Source: an uncultured Lachnospiraceae bacterium (GTDB taxonomy: Bacteria > Bacillota > Clostridia > Lachnospirales > Lachnospiraceae). From it: a stretch of DNA of 64,000 nt. The position numbers were made by a program, and so were the translations under genes. The notes beneath the pieces are model-generated. The model had not been told where the DNA came from, searched no databases, and saw only the letters and a program-made list of their open reading frames with translations. Positions 52,273 to 62,218 of this stretch are shown piece by piece. The stretch spans positions 1-64,000 of the forward strand of contig CANDAG010000013.1 of the NCBI GenBank assembly GCA_947382625.1, given 5' to 3'. Numbering within the stretch: position 1 is the stretch's first letter; each line of letters starts with the position of its first letter.

Positions 52273-52312
52273 TCAATAAGCTGGCTCGCGAAGCGTGGCA
52301 GCGTTTGACAGA
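52273..52312. repeat. Short dispersed palindrome (CAAACGC...CTTATTG family), inverted copy
   Basis: TCAATAAGCTGGCTCGCGAA and GCGTGGCAGCGTTTGACAGA: the same family in reverse orientation. Confidence 0.65.
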
Positions 52313-52328
52313 CAGGTTTCTCTCATCT

Positions 52329-53432
52329 TCATCTGATTCCTTCCCCGCCCTGCTTTATATTTTCCAGCAGAATTTCAAACAGGGAACGCATCATTTTCTG
52401 TATGGTCTTTCGTGTGACATCGTCCACTTCCTTAGCCGCCTTCACCACATGCTGCAGGCAGCGTTTCCAGTCTGCCCCGAACTCAAACACATTAGAAGCC
52501 TCCGATGCACAGATCACCTCGTAAAGAGTATCCACAAAAGCATGGATCTCCTCCTCCGGCAGAGATAAGATCCACTCATTTAAGGACGCATCCCGCAGGA
52601 TCTTGGCCCCGGTCATATTTTTTGCCCGGACAAAGGAGCCCTCCTGGATCTTCCAGGTATAGGTATTATGCTGGAGCATACCGATGGCCTTGCTTTCCAC
52701 AATCTCATATTCCCCGTGATCTTCCAGTATCATCCCTACGAGGGAGGAACGGGGAATAAATTTTGACACTCTGTCTGCAATCTCCCGAAAATTTCCCTGC
52801 TCCCGGATTTCCGGACGGAATCCCGGCCCGTCATTGCTGAATACCCTGAGGATTTTTGCTCTGGTCCTCTCAGAGCAGTTCATGGCGGCATAAACCGCCA
52901 GATTACCGCCCTTGGAATGACCGCCTGCATAAAAATCCCCCGCAACATAGGAGGACGCCCTTTCCATATATTCCACCGCCAGCTGCTGACTGCGCAAAGG
53001 CTTTGAAAAGGCCATATTCAGGTCTTCCTTCCATCCCACGATGGTAGCGTCCGTCCCCCGGTACGCCATATAGACGCTTTTATCCCCCAGAATATAGGTC
53101 ATGGCAGAAAACTGTGTTTCCTCATCCTCATTGATGATGTTCACATAAAAATCCATCTTCATGGAACCGAACCGCTCGGACAGCGCCGCCAGCTCAAACA
53201 GCTCCTTATTGTTCTCACGATACCAGTAATCCTTCAGTATCCTGTCCCTGTCCGGATCCTCATAAATACTGCGGATGCTTACCGGCACACTTCTTTTGTG
53301 GAGCTCCGGCACAAAACCTTCATAATGTAAATAGGACAGCTGGCACAGCACCAGATTATCCGCCTCATTCAAGGGTCTCTCCAGAAAGCTGTACTTGCCC
53401 CACTCCTTTACATAATCAATGATATTCGCCAT
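52329..53432 (-). CDS. DUF2974 (Mbeg1-like) alpha/beta-hydrolase
   Basis: A protein of about 367 residues with the lipase nucleophile elbow GGHSKGGN (Ser near residue 165) and the preceding VYMAYRGTDATIVGWKED segment, as in DUF2974. It shares these motifs with 10632-11990 but lacks the long helical C-terminal region of that protein. There is no signal peptide. ATG 53432 follows AAAGGA by ten bases. It stands alone between terminators. The substrate is unknown; esterase or lipase activity is inferred from the motif. Confidence 0.8.
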   Translation of the reverse strand: MANIIDYVKEWGKYSFLERPLNEADNLVLCQLSYLHYEGFVPELHKRSVPVSIRSIYEDPDRDRILKDYWYRENNKELFELAALSERFGSMKMDFYVNIINEDEETQFSAMTYILGDKSVYMAYRGTDATIVGWKEDLNMAFSKPLRSQQLAVEYMERASSYVAGDFYAGGHSKGGNLAVYAAMNCSERTRAKILRVFSNDGPGFRPEIREQGNFREIADRVSKFIPRSSLVGMILEDHGEYEIVESKAIGMLQHNTYTWKIQEGSFVRAKNMTGAKILRDASLNEWILSLPEEEIHAFVDTLYEVICASEASNVFEFGADWKRCLQHVVKAAKEVDDVTRKTIQKMMRSLFEILLENIKQGGEGIR

Positions 53433-53537
53433 AACAACCATATCCTTTCAGTACAATATTCCGTCATAATACTGCTTTTCTATTAGTATTGTATCTAAAA
53501 TGCCGGAAAATGTAAATTCTTAACCGGAAGGAAATGG

Positions 53538-53696
53538 CGCAAAAGTGTAACTATTCAGCCAGGACTTTGCACTTGCTGCAAAGTCCGTGAGAACGCGTGG
53601 AGCCAGCCAAGCGTGAATCTGCCCCTCCGCCGAAGGCGGCTTTAAATGGGCAGATTCAGTAACTATGAAGCCGAAGGCTGAATGGTTACGCAAAAG
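53538..53696. mobile_element. MITE-like inverted-repeat element, copy B (143 bp) with 8-bp direct repeats
   Basis: The element runs 53546-53688. It begins TGTAACTATTCAGCC and ends GGCTGAATGGTTA, and is flanked by CGCAAAAG on both sides (53538-53545 and 53689-53696). Its interior is the reverse complement of copy A at 5262-5403 with a few changes, for example a longer GCCGCC-TTC-GGCGG stem. Each copy has its own flanking repeat, as expected from separate insertions. Confidence 0.7.
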
Positions 53697-53705
53697 TTTG
53701 TCTGA

Positions 53706-55070
53706 TTATATTGCCTCTATTATAACCGCATTTCTCCCTTCCGCCTCCGCAATCTTTGCGATCAGCCGTTTCCGAAGCTGTTCTCTGACTTCCACATAGG
53801 TACTCTCTGAAACCAGATTGTTTCTTTGATAAGGATCTTTTTCCAGATCATACAAATAGGCTTCCCTGTACACTTCCGCCGCCGGCAGTGTCAGATCCGT
53901 TCCTTTTTCAGCTTCCACTGCATAAGTATATTTCTTTGTACGCAAAGCTCTGCCAATACAGCTTTCACTGATCTGAATAAACACTTCCTCCCGGATCGGG
54001 CATGCCTTATCCCCCATCAGCTTTTGAATAGGTGTTCCATCCATATCCGTTACCCGGATCCCTGCTGCCGCAAGCAGTGTGGGCGCATAATCCACCAGAC
54101 TGACCAACTCCCTCACCACATGTCCGCCATCAAAGCAGCCGCCCTTTGCGATCAGCGGAATATGAATACTGGCATCATGACAGGAACGCTTATATTCGGA
54201 ATTTCTGGTCCTGAAATGAGAGCCATGGTCAGAAGTATAAAAAATAATTGTATCCTCATACAGTCCTGCCTCTTTTAAATAAGAAACAAGACGCCCCACA
54301 TTTTCATCCAGGCTGTGGCAACACCCCAGATAATCCGGCATCTCATCCCGCCAGTCTCCCTCGGTTCCTTCCAGATCCCCCGGCACCGGAAAATCCCGAT
54401 ATTTTTCCTTGGAACCATCCGGTCCTTCATGGTGCATGTGATCATTCTGATAATGGGGTTCGATATAAGAGACAAAAAGGAAGAACGGCTTTTCCTTCGG
54501 TTTTTGCAAATATTCCAATGCGAAATCTGTCGTTGCATCCACTCTGTATCCTGTGAATTCTCTCTTTGTGCCGTCCTTATCATACATATACCCGCCATAT
54601 CCATGGGAAGTGAATTCCAGCACATCAGCTGCAATCCAAAAATCCCGATACCCGCCGCGGTATTGCTCCGGAATCGGCTCTGTCTTATTGTCAATTTTCC
54701 GCGGATCATCCTCAAAAGAATACTGGGAAGCCAGATGCCATTTTCCCACATAAGCAGTCTCATAGCCTGCCTCATTGAAATAATCCGCAATGGTCTGCCT
54801 GTCTTCTGGCAGCATTCTGTCGTTTATCTGACAGCCCAGAGCATCCGGATAGACACCGGTCTGGATACAGGCTCTGGCAGGCCCGCACACGGGCTGGCAG
54901 GTAAAGGCTGACGTAAATAAGGTTCCTTCCTCAGCCAGCTGATCCAGATTCGGCGTCAGATCAAAAGAGGCCCCCAGTGCTTCCTTATAACAGCTTATTG
55001 TGTCATACCGCTGCTGATCAGAAAATAAAAATATAATGTTTGGTCGTTTACCAGTCTTAGTTTCATTCAT
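53706..55070 (-). CDS. Formylglycine-dependent sulfatase
   Basis: Hydrolyses sulfate esters, here probably on a host glycan. It has 454 residues. The N-terminal metal site is FLFSDQQRYD and the sulfatase signature is C-x-P-x-R as VCGPARACIQTG, with Cys62 to be converted to formylglycine by a separate maturase not seen in the window. Further motifs are GKWHLAS and TSDHGSHF (metal and sulfate ligands). There is no signal peptide, so it acts inside the cell. It is the last gene of the glycan cluster, 20 bases after the GH116 gene. Confidence 0.92.
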   Translation of the reverse strand: MNETKTGKRPNIIFLFSDQQRYDTISCYKEALGASFDLTPNLDQLAEEGTLFTSAFTCQPVCGPARACIQTGVYPDALGCQINDRMLPEDRQTIADYFNEAGYETAYVGKWHLASQYSFEDDPRKIDNKTEPIPEQYRGGYRDFWIAADVLEFTSHGYGGYMYDKDGTKREFTGYRVDATTDFALEYLQKPKEKPFFLFVSYIEPHYQNDHMHHEGPDGSKEKYRDFPVPGDLEGTEGDWRDEMPDYLGCCHSLDENVGRLVSYLKEAGLYEDTIIFYTSDHGSHFRTRNSEYKRSCHDASIHIPLIAKGGCFDGGHVVRELVSLVDYAPTLLAAAGIRVTDMDGTPIQKLMGDKACPIREEVFIQISESCIGRALRTKKYTYAVEAEKGTDLTLPAAEVYREAYLYDLEKDPYQRNNLVSESTYVEVREQLRKRLIAKIAEAEGRNAVIIEAI

Positions 55071-55090
55071 AGCTGTCTTCTCCTTTTGCC

Positions 55091-57667
55091 TTAATTTAGT
55101 TTCAGGAAACTTCCCTTATCAATCCGAATACTTTCTTCCAATAACAGCAGGCCGTTCTTTTGCCGGAAAGAAATCCTCCGTCCGTCAGCAGAAATCCGGC
55201 AGATATTCCAGCTGTTTTTCTGTATGGAAGCAATCGTCAAATAACCATATCTTATTTCTAATTCCCAGCCGCTTTTCTCTGCTCTTACCATTCCCCAGCC
55301 TGTCGCCGTACAGAAAAAATAGCTGCCATTTTTCTGCATAGGGGCAAAGGAGACACATTTTTCCACCCCATCATAGAAAAACCCGCTACAGGTCAGCAAA
55401 ATACTGTAAGAAGCCATACTTCTGGCATAATTGCTCCCACACTCCATTTCATTCCAGGGATTTCTCTTTTGTCCATCATACCGGCTGCGAATAGCCCGGA
55501 TGATTCTGCTTCCTTCTTCGATCAGCCCTTCCTGCAGCATGTGTACTGCCGCCTGATATTCAAATCCTGTCATAGCTTCCGTACTGTAGGTCAGCGGAAT
55601 TGACGGCTTCTTTCCTTCCGGCCAGGTACAGATCAGAAGTCCCTCTTCCTCATTCAATGCAAAAATTCTCCATGCATTCTGTACTTCGCGCATAGTTTTA
55701 AAATTATTTTCATATAAAGACTTTAACGCTGTCTTTATTTTCTGCGGATCATAAATTTCTCCCAGGCCAATCAGATTGGCATGCCATTGTGGCAACACCT
55801 GATCGATCATACATCCCTCTGCAATCTGATATTTGATCTCTCCGGTTTCCTCATTCCAGTATTTTTGATAGAACTCCTCATAACCTTCTTCCCCGGCAAA
55901 CCGCTCAATAACAGACTTGTCATGCAGATCAATTTTCTGTACAAAATAGGAACCGTTGAAAAGCTCCCTGTCCGTAAAATCCTTTCCTTTTTCAAAAAGA
56001 CATTGATACTTTTTGGCCAATTCCGGTTCCTCCATGGAATCCGCCATCTTCGCACCAGCCTTTAATGCTGCCAGGTAAAAACCATTCAGCCAGGAGCTTG
56101 CTCCAAATAATTCCATATCCAGTGTATGATGCTGTCTTCCCTCAATTACGCCGCTCCCGGTCAGATCCCAGCAATCCTCATTGGTATCCGCCCATGCATA
56201 GGACAATGATTTCCTGATTGCCTCCCAGTTTCTCGTAAGCCATACATGATCTCCACTGATTCTCCAATCTCGATACGCCTTGATAACGCCTCCCATCTGT
56301 CCGTCCACACAGGCACGGAAATTGACCCGTGGACTACCAGGCGGCAACATAAGGCGAAAACTCATTCTACCGTCCTCTCTCTGGTTAAAGTCAAAATCCG
56401 CATTTCTCATACTTCGTTCCAGTGGCGGGAACAAATAGGGCAATGCATAAGCATAGTTCCAAACATGCGTACAAGAGCCTTCGCAGCTTCCTACAGTTTC
56501 CCTGCAGCCCTCAAATCCGTAAAAAGTACCATCCTCCAGCCGCAGGCAGGTTGGCGATTTCAATACTGACAAATTGGCTGACACAGCATCCAGAAACGCT
56601 TCTTCCATACTGGAAGCAAACAGGCTATCGTGAAACATCTCTGTTTCCTGATATAATCTGCTCCAATTTTCCATTGCATACACGGCTGTAGCAACAGAAT
56701 CTTTAAATAAAACCGCATAATAATTCTTCCAGACGGTTTTAGGCGCCATTTCATTCCAGGTATTCTGTACATTAGGAAAATTCCATGCAATCAAAAACCG
56801 CAGACTCTTCTTTTCCCCGGCTCCAATACGGATATGCACAGCGAGGGTACCCGTATCCTTCTCCCATCCTTCCGATTTGCCATAAGCTCTGTCGTGAAAA
56901 CGGACATCCTTCGCAAAATCATGCAAGAACATTTCGATATTATCACGCCATCCGCCCCGGTACCAATATCTTTGGAAGCTGGTATGCTTTGCATCCGTTG
57001 CCAGCGTAATATCCCCATACGCCGGATCATCCGGTGAAATCGTATCGGTTCCCATTCTGACAAAAGTCATTTTTTCCCCATTGCCCATCTCCATACTTCC
57101 TGCCGTATTCCATGAATCCTGGCAAGTAAAACGACTGCCTGCCGCCAATGCAACCGTATACTCTAATTCTTCTGTTGATGTATTTTCTATCTCGATCTCA
57201 AAAAAGGCTGCCGGTATACTGGAATCCTTGTCATTCAGCGGAATAAAAGGGTTGAACGCCCTGTTTGTAACAACTCCCGGGAAGTCCTCATCCGCAAGCC
57301 GCAACTCTGCCAGAGGAAATTCTCCCTTAAATGTTCCTTCCCGAAAGTGAGAGAAGCCGGCAAAGCTTCTTTCATTTGGCCCGAACCCAAATCCTGCCCC
57401 ATAATCCCCTTCGCGATATGTTTTTCCCTGGTAAGGAGATGATAAATCGCTATTCATTACCTTCATTCCCAGCAATTTCCCGTCTTTTTCCACTTTAATA
57501 AAAAAACCGCTGTAATTGTTATAACTGTTTTTATTAGGGGCATTAAAAATCTCCCAGTCAATCAGTTGTCCATTCCCTGCAAAGCCGATACAGCCACTGC
57601 CAATCCCGCCCAATGGGAATGAAATCTGCGATGTATTTTCTCCTGTGTATTCAAATCCTTTTTTCAT
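55091..57667 (-). CDS. GH116 family beta-glycosidase (GBA2-like)
   Basis: An 858-residue, two-domain enzyme without signal peptide. The N-terminal beta-sandwich (about 1-330) starts FPLGGIGSGCIGFAGNGQL, a segment typical of GH116, followed by an (alpha/alpha)6 catalytic domain (about 360-800). Conserved blocks include GSCTHVWNYAYALPYLFP (near 395) and NFRACVDGQMGGVIKAYRDW (near 450). GH116 enzymes cleave beta-glucosides, beta-xylosides or beta-GlcNAc linkages. The precise substrate here is open and is likely a part of the glycan also cut by the GH89 protein and the sulfatase. Confidence 0.88.
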   Translation of the reverse strand: MKKGFEYTGENTSQISFPLGGIGSGCIGFAGNGQLIDWEIFNAPNKNSYNNYSGFFIKVEKDGKLLGMKVMNSDLSSPYQGKTYREGDYGAGFGFGPNERSFAGFSHFREGTFKGEFPLAELRLADEDFPGVVTNRAFNPFIPLNDKDSSIPAAFFEIEIENTSTEELEYTVALAAGSRFTCQDSWNTAGSMEMGNGEKMTFVRMGTDTISPDDPAYGDITLATDAKHTSFQRYWYRGGWRDNIEMFLHDFAKDVRFHDRAYGKSEGWEKDTGTLAVHIRIGAGEKKSLRFLIAWNFPNVQNTWNEMAPKTVWKNYYAVLFKDSVATAVYAMENWSRLYQETEMFHDSLFASSMEEAFLDAVSANLSVLKSPTCLRLEDGTFYGFEGCRETVGSCEGSCTHVWNYAYALPYLFPPLERSMRNADFDFNQREDGRMSFRLMLPPGSPRVNFRACVDGQMGGVIKAYRDWRISGDHVWLTRNWEAIRKSLSYAWADTNEDCWDLTGSGVIEGRQHHTLDMELFGASSWLNGFYLAALKAGAKMADSMEEPELAKKYQCLFEKGKDFTDRELFNGSYFVQKIDLHDKSVIERFAGEEGYEEFYQKYWNEETGEIKYQIAEGCMIDQVLPQWHANLIGLGEIYDPQKIKTALKSLYENNFKTMREVQNAWRIFALNEEEGLLICTWPEGKKPSIPLTYSTEAMTGFEYQAAVHMLQEGLIEEGSRIIRAIRSRYDGQKRNPWNEMECGSNYARSMASYSILLTCSGFFYDGVEKCVSFAPMQKNGSYFFCTATGWGMVRAEKSGWELEIRYGYLTIASIQKNSWNICRISADGRRISFRQKNGLLLLEESIRIDKGSFLKLN

Positions 57668-57677
57668 AGCTCTTCTC

Positions 57678-59843
57678 CTACAATATTAATATTCTATACA
57701 CTTCTTCAAATGCCTCCCCATTCTCATTCTCTTCTTCCCTGTCGACAAAAGAATACTGATCGTCAATCCATTCTTTCTCCCATTGATACCACCAGGCGCT
57801 ATCCCCCATCATAGGTTTGGTTTTCTTCTCATCATCCTCCCAGTCCTTTGTCAAATTAAGCCCATCCTCTGCCGCAGTCTGACCGAACTGTCTGATCTGC
57901 TCCGCCAAAAACAGCTCCCAGCGCCTTGCATAAAAGCTTCCGGTCAGACCACTCCATTCCCGGGCGGAATAATCATGCAGGACATCACAGCGCTCATCTC
58001 CCCATGTGGTAAGCAGTGTTTTGGCCTCCTTAAGAAACTCTGTTTCCATTCCGTAATGCGCTCCCCAGGATGCCGCCATTTTCAGATACCTTTCCAGGGA
58101 AAATGCCGGATGCCTCTGCAGCACCTGTTCCTGTATCCGAAGCAGCTTTTGAAACCTCTTCACCGCTTCCCGGAATTTCTCTTTCCTGCCCTGCCCCAAC
58201 CAGTACATCATTCTGTTATATAAAATTCTGGATTCATTTGCCAGGGCCTGTCTGGTCACATCCACTAAATCATATACAAAACCATCCGAATCCTCAAATC
58301 TGTCCTTTTGCCCATAAAGCAGCTTCCCTGCTCTTCTGACAAATTCCGTATCATAGTTTACCTGTTTTGGCCCCCATGTGCTGACACTGGTAATTCCCCA
58401 TCCCGGTCTTGCACACAGATAAGACTCTGCCCCACCCGGCTGTGGTACAAAGCTGTTGTAGACACTATCCTCCAAAAGCCGCCATGCTTCTACCACGCTT
58501 TCGTTCTTTCCCCCGTACCTCCTTTCCACATATTCTTCCAGCCACTCCTTTATTTGTACAGGCTCCCTGCGATAAGTCATATCCCAAAACAGATCATAAA
58601 AAACCGGGTTGGTCTCTAAAGCCTCCGGTGCCAGACCAATTCCTGCCAGATTGTTATCTCTTTTTTTCAATTCCAGCGGTTCTCTCGCCATTGTCCGCAA
58701 AAATCCATACATGGAATTTCGTCCACCATAGTTATGTACCGGACAATAGATCCAGGGAATGCCGTCAAAGCTCTCCGTAATCCTGCTGCTGTCCTGAATT
58801 CTGGCCGAAAGAAGATTTAAGATCAAAAGGGACTGCTTATCGATCCGTTCAAACAGAGAAAGAACGGGATTCTCTCCCCATCCCTGGATCACCCATACCG
58901 CATCCTCTCGGTACTTTTTCATTTCGCCGTAAATTGCCGCACCGTACTCCGGAATCTGGAAATCCTCTCTCCTTCCGCCTTCATGAAAAGGCTCCGCCGC
59001 AAAAAAGGGAGTAATATCTCCTATCAATTCCTTCTGCTTTCGATAGTAGATTTCTGCCATCCGGGAAAACAGGGGATCTTTATCAGAGAGATAGGAAGGT
59101 CTGGAAAACCCACACCATTTTCCCTGTTTCGCCAGCTTCACATCCGGATAGATCTCCCCGATCGACTCCGGCACGATCCCGTAAAATCCGGGAAGCACCG
59201 GAGTAATGCCAAGCTCCAGCATACGCCTGTGAATCTTCCCTGCCAGTTCCAGCCGTTCCTGATACCACTGCTCAGGCATCCGCAATCCAAAGGAATCCAT
59301 ATTTCCCATAAAAAACCATGCATAGTAGACACAGCCGGGCAAATAACGCTCCACTGCTTCCCTGGTCATTCCCATTGCCAGCAGGGTTTCCCGGATCACA
59401 GTTTCCTGACCGGTCAGACTTAATGCCAGATTCACACCGCCAAGGGCCATTAAATCCAGTTCTTTTTCCCATCGATCCCAATCCCAGAACGCCATTGTGT
59501 AGGAATAGGTGCAATAGTTCAAATAATATCGATACCGATAGGGGGATTGCATTACAATTTCTTCCGGAAGAGAGGGAAGTCTGTCGGGCAACTGTAACGG
59601 GAAACGGGTTTCCCATGTGATCTGCTTTTTGCAGACATGCTTCAAATACCAATTCAGCCCGCACAGAAAGCTTACGCCATCGCAGGCTTTTATGAGAATG
59701 CTGTTCCCTTCCCCTGCTATCCGGAACTGCCCTTCCTGTCCCTTTGTATCTTCCTCAAAAATAAATTTCGCCGCGCCATCCGGCCCCAAGATCCGGCCCG
59801 CTGCTTCCTCAGCTGCCTGTGCTGCTTTCCTCTGTGACTTCAT
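57678..59843 (-). CDS. GH89 alpha-N-acetylglucosaminidase (NAGLU-like)
   Basis: Removes terminal alpha-linked GlcNAc, as found in heparan sulfate and in GlcNAc-alpha-1,4-Gal of gastric mucin. About 721 residues. The family blocks are RYRYYLNYCTYSYTMAFWDW and WEKELDLMALGGVNLALSL (near 97-140), PVLPGFYGIVPE, GWGENPVLS, and later FYDLFWDMTYR and YDLVDVTRQALAN. There is no signal peptide, unlike many secreted GH89 proteins, so it acts on imported oligosaccharides. Start 59843 follows GAGG by eight bases. It is co-directional with GH116 and the sulfatase. Confidence 0.9.
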   Translation of the reverse strand: MKSQRKAAQAAEEAAGRILGPDGAAKFIFEEDTKGQEGQFRIAGEGNSILIKACDGVSFLCGLNWYLKHVCKKQITWETRFPLQLPDRLPSLPEEIVMQSPYRYRYYLNYCTYSYTMAFWDWDRWEKELDLMALGGVNLALSLTGQETVIRETLLAMGMTREAVERYLPGCVYYAWFFMGNMDSFGLRMPEQWYQERLELAGKIHRRMLELGITPVLPGFYGIVPESIGEIYPDVKLAKQGKWCGFSRPSYLSDKDPLFSRMAEIYYRKQKELIGDITPFFAAEPFHEGGRREDFQIPEYGAAIYGEMKKYREDAVWVIQGWGENPVLSLFERIDKQSLLILNLLSARIQDSSRITESFDGIPWIYCPVHNYGGRNSMYGFLRTMAREPLELKKRDNNLAGIGLAPEALETNPVFYDLFWDMTYRREPVQIKEWLEEYVERRYGGKNESVVEAWRLLEDSVYNSFVPQPGGAESYLCARPGWGITSVSTWGPKQVNYDTEFVRRAGKLLYGQKDRFEDSDGFVYDLVDVTRQALANESRILYNRMMYWLGQGRKEKFREAVKRFQKLLRIQEQVLQRHPAFSLERYLKMAASWGAHYGMETEFLKEAKTLLTTWGDERCDVLHDYSAREWSGLTGSFYARRWELFLAEQIRQFGQTAAEDGLNLTKDWEDDEKKTKPMMGDSAWWYQWEKEWIDDQYSFVDREEENENGEAFEEVYRILIL

Positions 59844-59915
59844 TCTATCATCCTCTTTCCCATAATCGCCACTCAAAACCCTGTTTCTATGGTAAACGAC
59901 AAAATAATTTGTCGT

Positions 59916-62189
59916 TTACTTTTTCTCCTGCCAGCCAAACCTGCAATCATATTCCTGCTCCCAGTTCTTCACCCTGACCTTCGTTTTATTCTGTAAATTA
60001 AAATGTATCCTGTGTACCAGCGGGTCTGTGGGTTCAACCACCAGTTTGTCTTCACTGCGGACCGCTTTGCAGTTAAATGTTAATAGGGTGCCATTTTCTT
60101 CTTCATAAATACAGGCATTGTGCAGGCCCACCTCTTCCAGACATTTAAAGACCTCATGGACCAGATTATCAATGGCCCATTTTTTTCTTGGGAACACTTC
60201 TGTGCGATGCCATGGGCTGACCAGATCCACATACTGTTCCCCAATAATATCATTGACCAGCTTTCCACGCAGCTTCCCCTCTTCCGCCTGCACATAGCGC
60301 AGGGTCTCCACATAAGGGTCACAGATAAATCCCCAGCGCAGCTTTCCGGTTTCTCCATCCACCAGCTGCAGACAGGCTCCCATTGCATTCATGGTGTCCA
60401 GCAGATATTTTTTCTTTCCTGTCAACTGATATAAATACCAGGTCGCATAAATTTTCCAGCAGGTCCATCCACACGGTGAATTCATCATATTGTGAAAAAT
60501 ATGCAGATTATACTGTGCTTCCCAAAACCGCAGCGTTCCCCCGTTCATCCGGCAGTCCGGTATTAATTTCTGCGTCAGGCACTCATGGCTCCGATACATC
60601 TCTTCTGCTGCCTGAATATATTCCTGTTTTCTTTTTCCCTCTTCCATTTTCAATGCCTGATCAGCAATCTGAAGCGTGCTGCAGCTGATCATTCCATCTT
60701 CAAAGGTCAGTTCTCCTTCCGTATCAATATTATCTCTGTTTCGTACAAGCTCCTCCACTGCCCGTTCTGCAGATGCCCTGTGCCGCACTGCCGCCGCCAT
60801 AAACTCTGCCGCCTCCGGAAGCTCCTTTGCCGCTTCCTCCTCCACCCGTGCCAGATCCATCACATATTTTGCAATATAAGTCACTGCGGTATAATGAGTC
60901 CTGTCTTCTTCCGAACGAATACTGTAATAAGCACCGTCTTCTCCCTGACAGCGCATAAGGAAATCCGCCAAATGTCCTGCTTTCCTCAAATCCTCAGGAT
61001 CCTTTGTGATCGTATATCGCAACCCGAACAGACTGCACATTGCTGCACTGTCCTGGATCCTCCAGGGATTTTCAGCCGCCATCTGTCTTTCGGAATCATA
61101 TAGCAGATCCGTTATCCGCCGGAAATCCTTCTCCAATTCCCCATCCATATCTGCCTCCGGCAAATATTTTCTGGCAAGCTCTATGGTATAAAGGGAATTA
61201 AACGCTTCCACATGGTGGGTATGTAGCGGACGGTTAGAAAGTACTGCCTCACGTCCCTTAGCCAGATACCATGAGGATTTCCTCCGTACATATAAAAGTG
61301 CCTCCGCTTCCTTTCCATTTTCTGCCACCGCACGGACCCGGTAATATCCAGTTTTTTCCGTATCTTTTACAATAAAACTGCCATTCTCCGAAGCTTCCAA
61401 TTCCTTTTCCCGCTCATCCGGGGTCTGCAGCCACAGCTTTTCGGCATTCCACACCTGCCCTTCAAATTCCTGCCCCTGTTCCAGGGTATAAACAGGAAAC
61501 TGAAGCATGGGCGCTTTACTCATGGATACGATCTGCTCCGGTACTTTTTCAAGACAGTCCACCAATCTGAAATGAAATGTCCATTCCTTCTTTTCCCAGG
61601 GTTTTAGCCCATCCACGAGAGGATGACGTTCCGGCTTTGGCTCACAGTTCAAAAGATGCACATTCCATGTGTAAATACGATGCCCGCCGTTTAAATACTG
61701 GCAGTCATCCTCGCCTCCTTCCAGCTCATTGTAGCAGTTGCTCCAGGAAGCCACCGGTTCCTCGCTGGCGAATGCCAGAATTGTCTGATCCGGCATTTCA
61801 TTATACCCCCAGAAATGGCTCTTCTCACAGCGGAGAAGCGTTGGAAAAAAGGTATGATTCCAGTCCGGATATTTTTCCATATAGCAGTCAATCCCACTGC
61901 ATAATCCCAGGGTTTTCGGCTTAAACGCGACAATATTCCTGTTTTCCGCCACAAAGTGCAGGGTCAATTCGTCCTTGCACTCATATTCCATCCAAAACGC
62001 CACATTGCCATAAGAACCGGCAAATCTGTTCTCACTTTCCCTCTCCATGGGAATATCCACTCTTTTTCCATTTAGGATCAGGTACGGTAAAAAGCCAGCA
62101 TATTCATCCGTCCTGAACGGAATATTCATCCTGTCAAATGTGCATCTGGTGATCCGTCCGTTCTTCTCCGTATGTAACATTACCTTCAT
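59916..62189 (-). CDS. Large unrecognised protein of the glycan cluster, probable (alpha/alpha) barrel enzyme
   Basis: I do not recognise the family. It has 757 residues and no signal peptide. Residues about 1-310 are beta-rich (sandwich-like, WNVHLLNCEPKPERHPLVDG near 177; then a small Ig-like part ending YYRVRAVAENGKEAEALLYV). Residues about 325-690 are strongly helical with repeated hairpins, aromatic-rich turns (WRIQDSAAMCSLFGL, MNSPCGWTCWKIYATWYLY) and a short beta tail. This is the layout of (alpha/alpha)6 glycosidases or lyases such as GH88/GH105/GH127. Gene order suggests it acts on the same glycan. Start 62189 has GGAG nine bases upstream. Confidence 0.6.
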   Translation of the reverse strand: MKVMLHTEKNGRITRCTFDRMNIPFRTDEYAGFLPYLILNGKRVDIPMERESENRFAGSYGNVAFWMEYECKDELTLHFVAENRNIVAFKPKTLGLCSGIDCYMEKYPDWNHTFFPTLLRCEKSHFWGYNEMPDQTILAFASEEPVASWSNCYNELEGGEDDCQYLNGGHRIYTWNVHLLNCEPKPERHPLVDGLKPWEKKEWTFHFRLVDCLEKVPEQIVSMSKAPMLQFPVYTLEQGQEFEGQVWNAEKLWLQTPDEREKELEASENGSFIVKDTEKTGYYRVRAVAENGKEAEALLYVRRKSSWYLAKGREAVLSNRPLHTHHVEAFNSLYTIELARKYLPEADMDGELEKDFRRITDLLYDSERQMAAENPWRIQDSAAMCSLFGLRYTITKDPEDLRKAGHLADFLMRCQGEDGAYYSIRSEEDRTHYTAVTYIAKYVMDLARVEEEAAKELPEAAEFMAAAVRHRASAERAVEELVRNRDNIDTEGELTFEDGMISCSTLQIADQALKMEEGKRKQEYIQAAEEMYRSHECLTQKLIPDCRMNGGTLRFWEAQYNLHIFHNMMNSPCGWTCWKIYATWYLYQLTGKKKYLLDTMNAMGACLQLVDGETGKLRWGFICDPYVETLRYVQAEEGKLRGKLVNDIIGEQYVDLVSPWHRTEVFPRKKWAIDNLVHEVFKCLEEVGLHNACIYEEENGTLLTFNCKAVRSEDKLVVEPTDPLVHRIHFNLQNKTKVRVKNWEQEYDCRFGWQEKK

Positions 62190-62218
62190 AAGTCTGTTCT
62201 CCACTGTTTTTCTTTTTG

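Larger units (their letters stand above)
52005..52328. other. Structured intergenic region upstream of the sigma factor gene
   Basis: About 324 bases without a gene. It contains hairpins at about 52145-52170 (GCAGGG/CCCTGC) and about 52174-52218 (ACCCGTGC with GCACGGGT around GCCGC-GTTA-GCGGC). A terminator for the upstream gene (52228-52257) and a short dispersed palindrome (52273-52312) follow. The middle part is very GC-rich and may be an RNA element. Confidence 0.5.
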
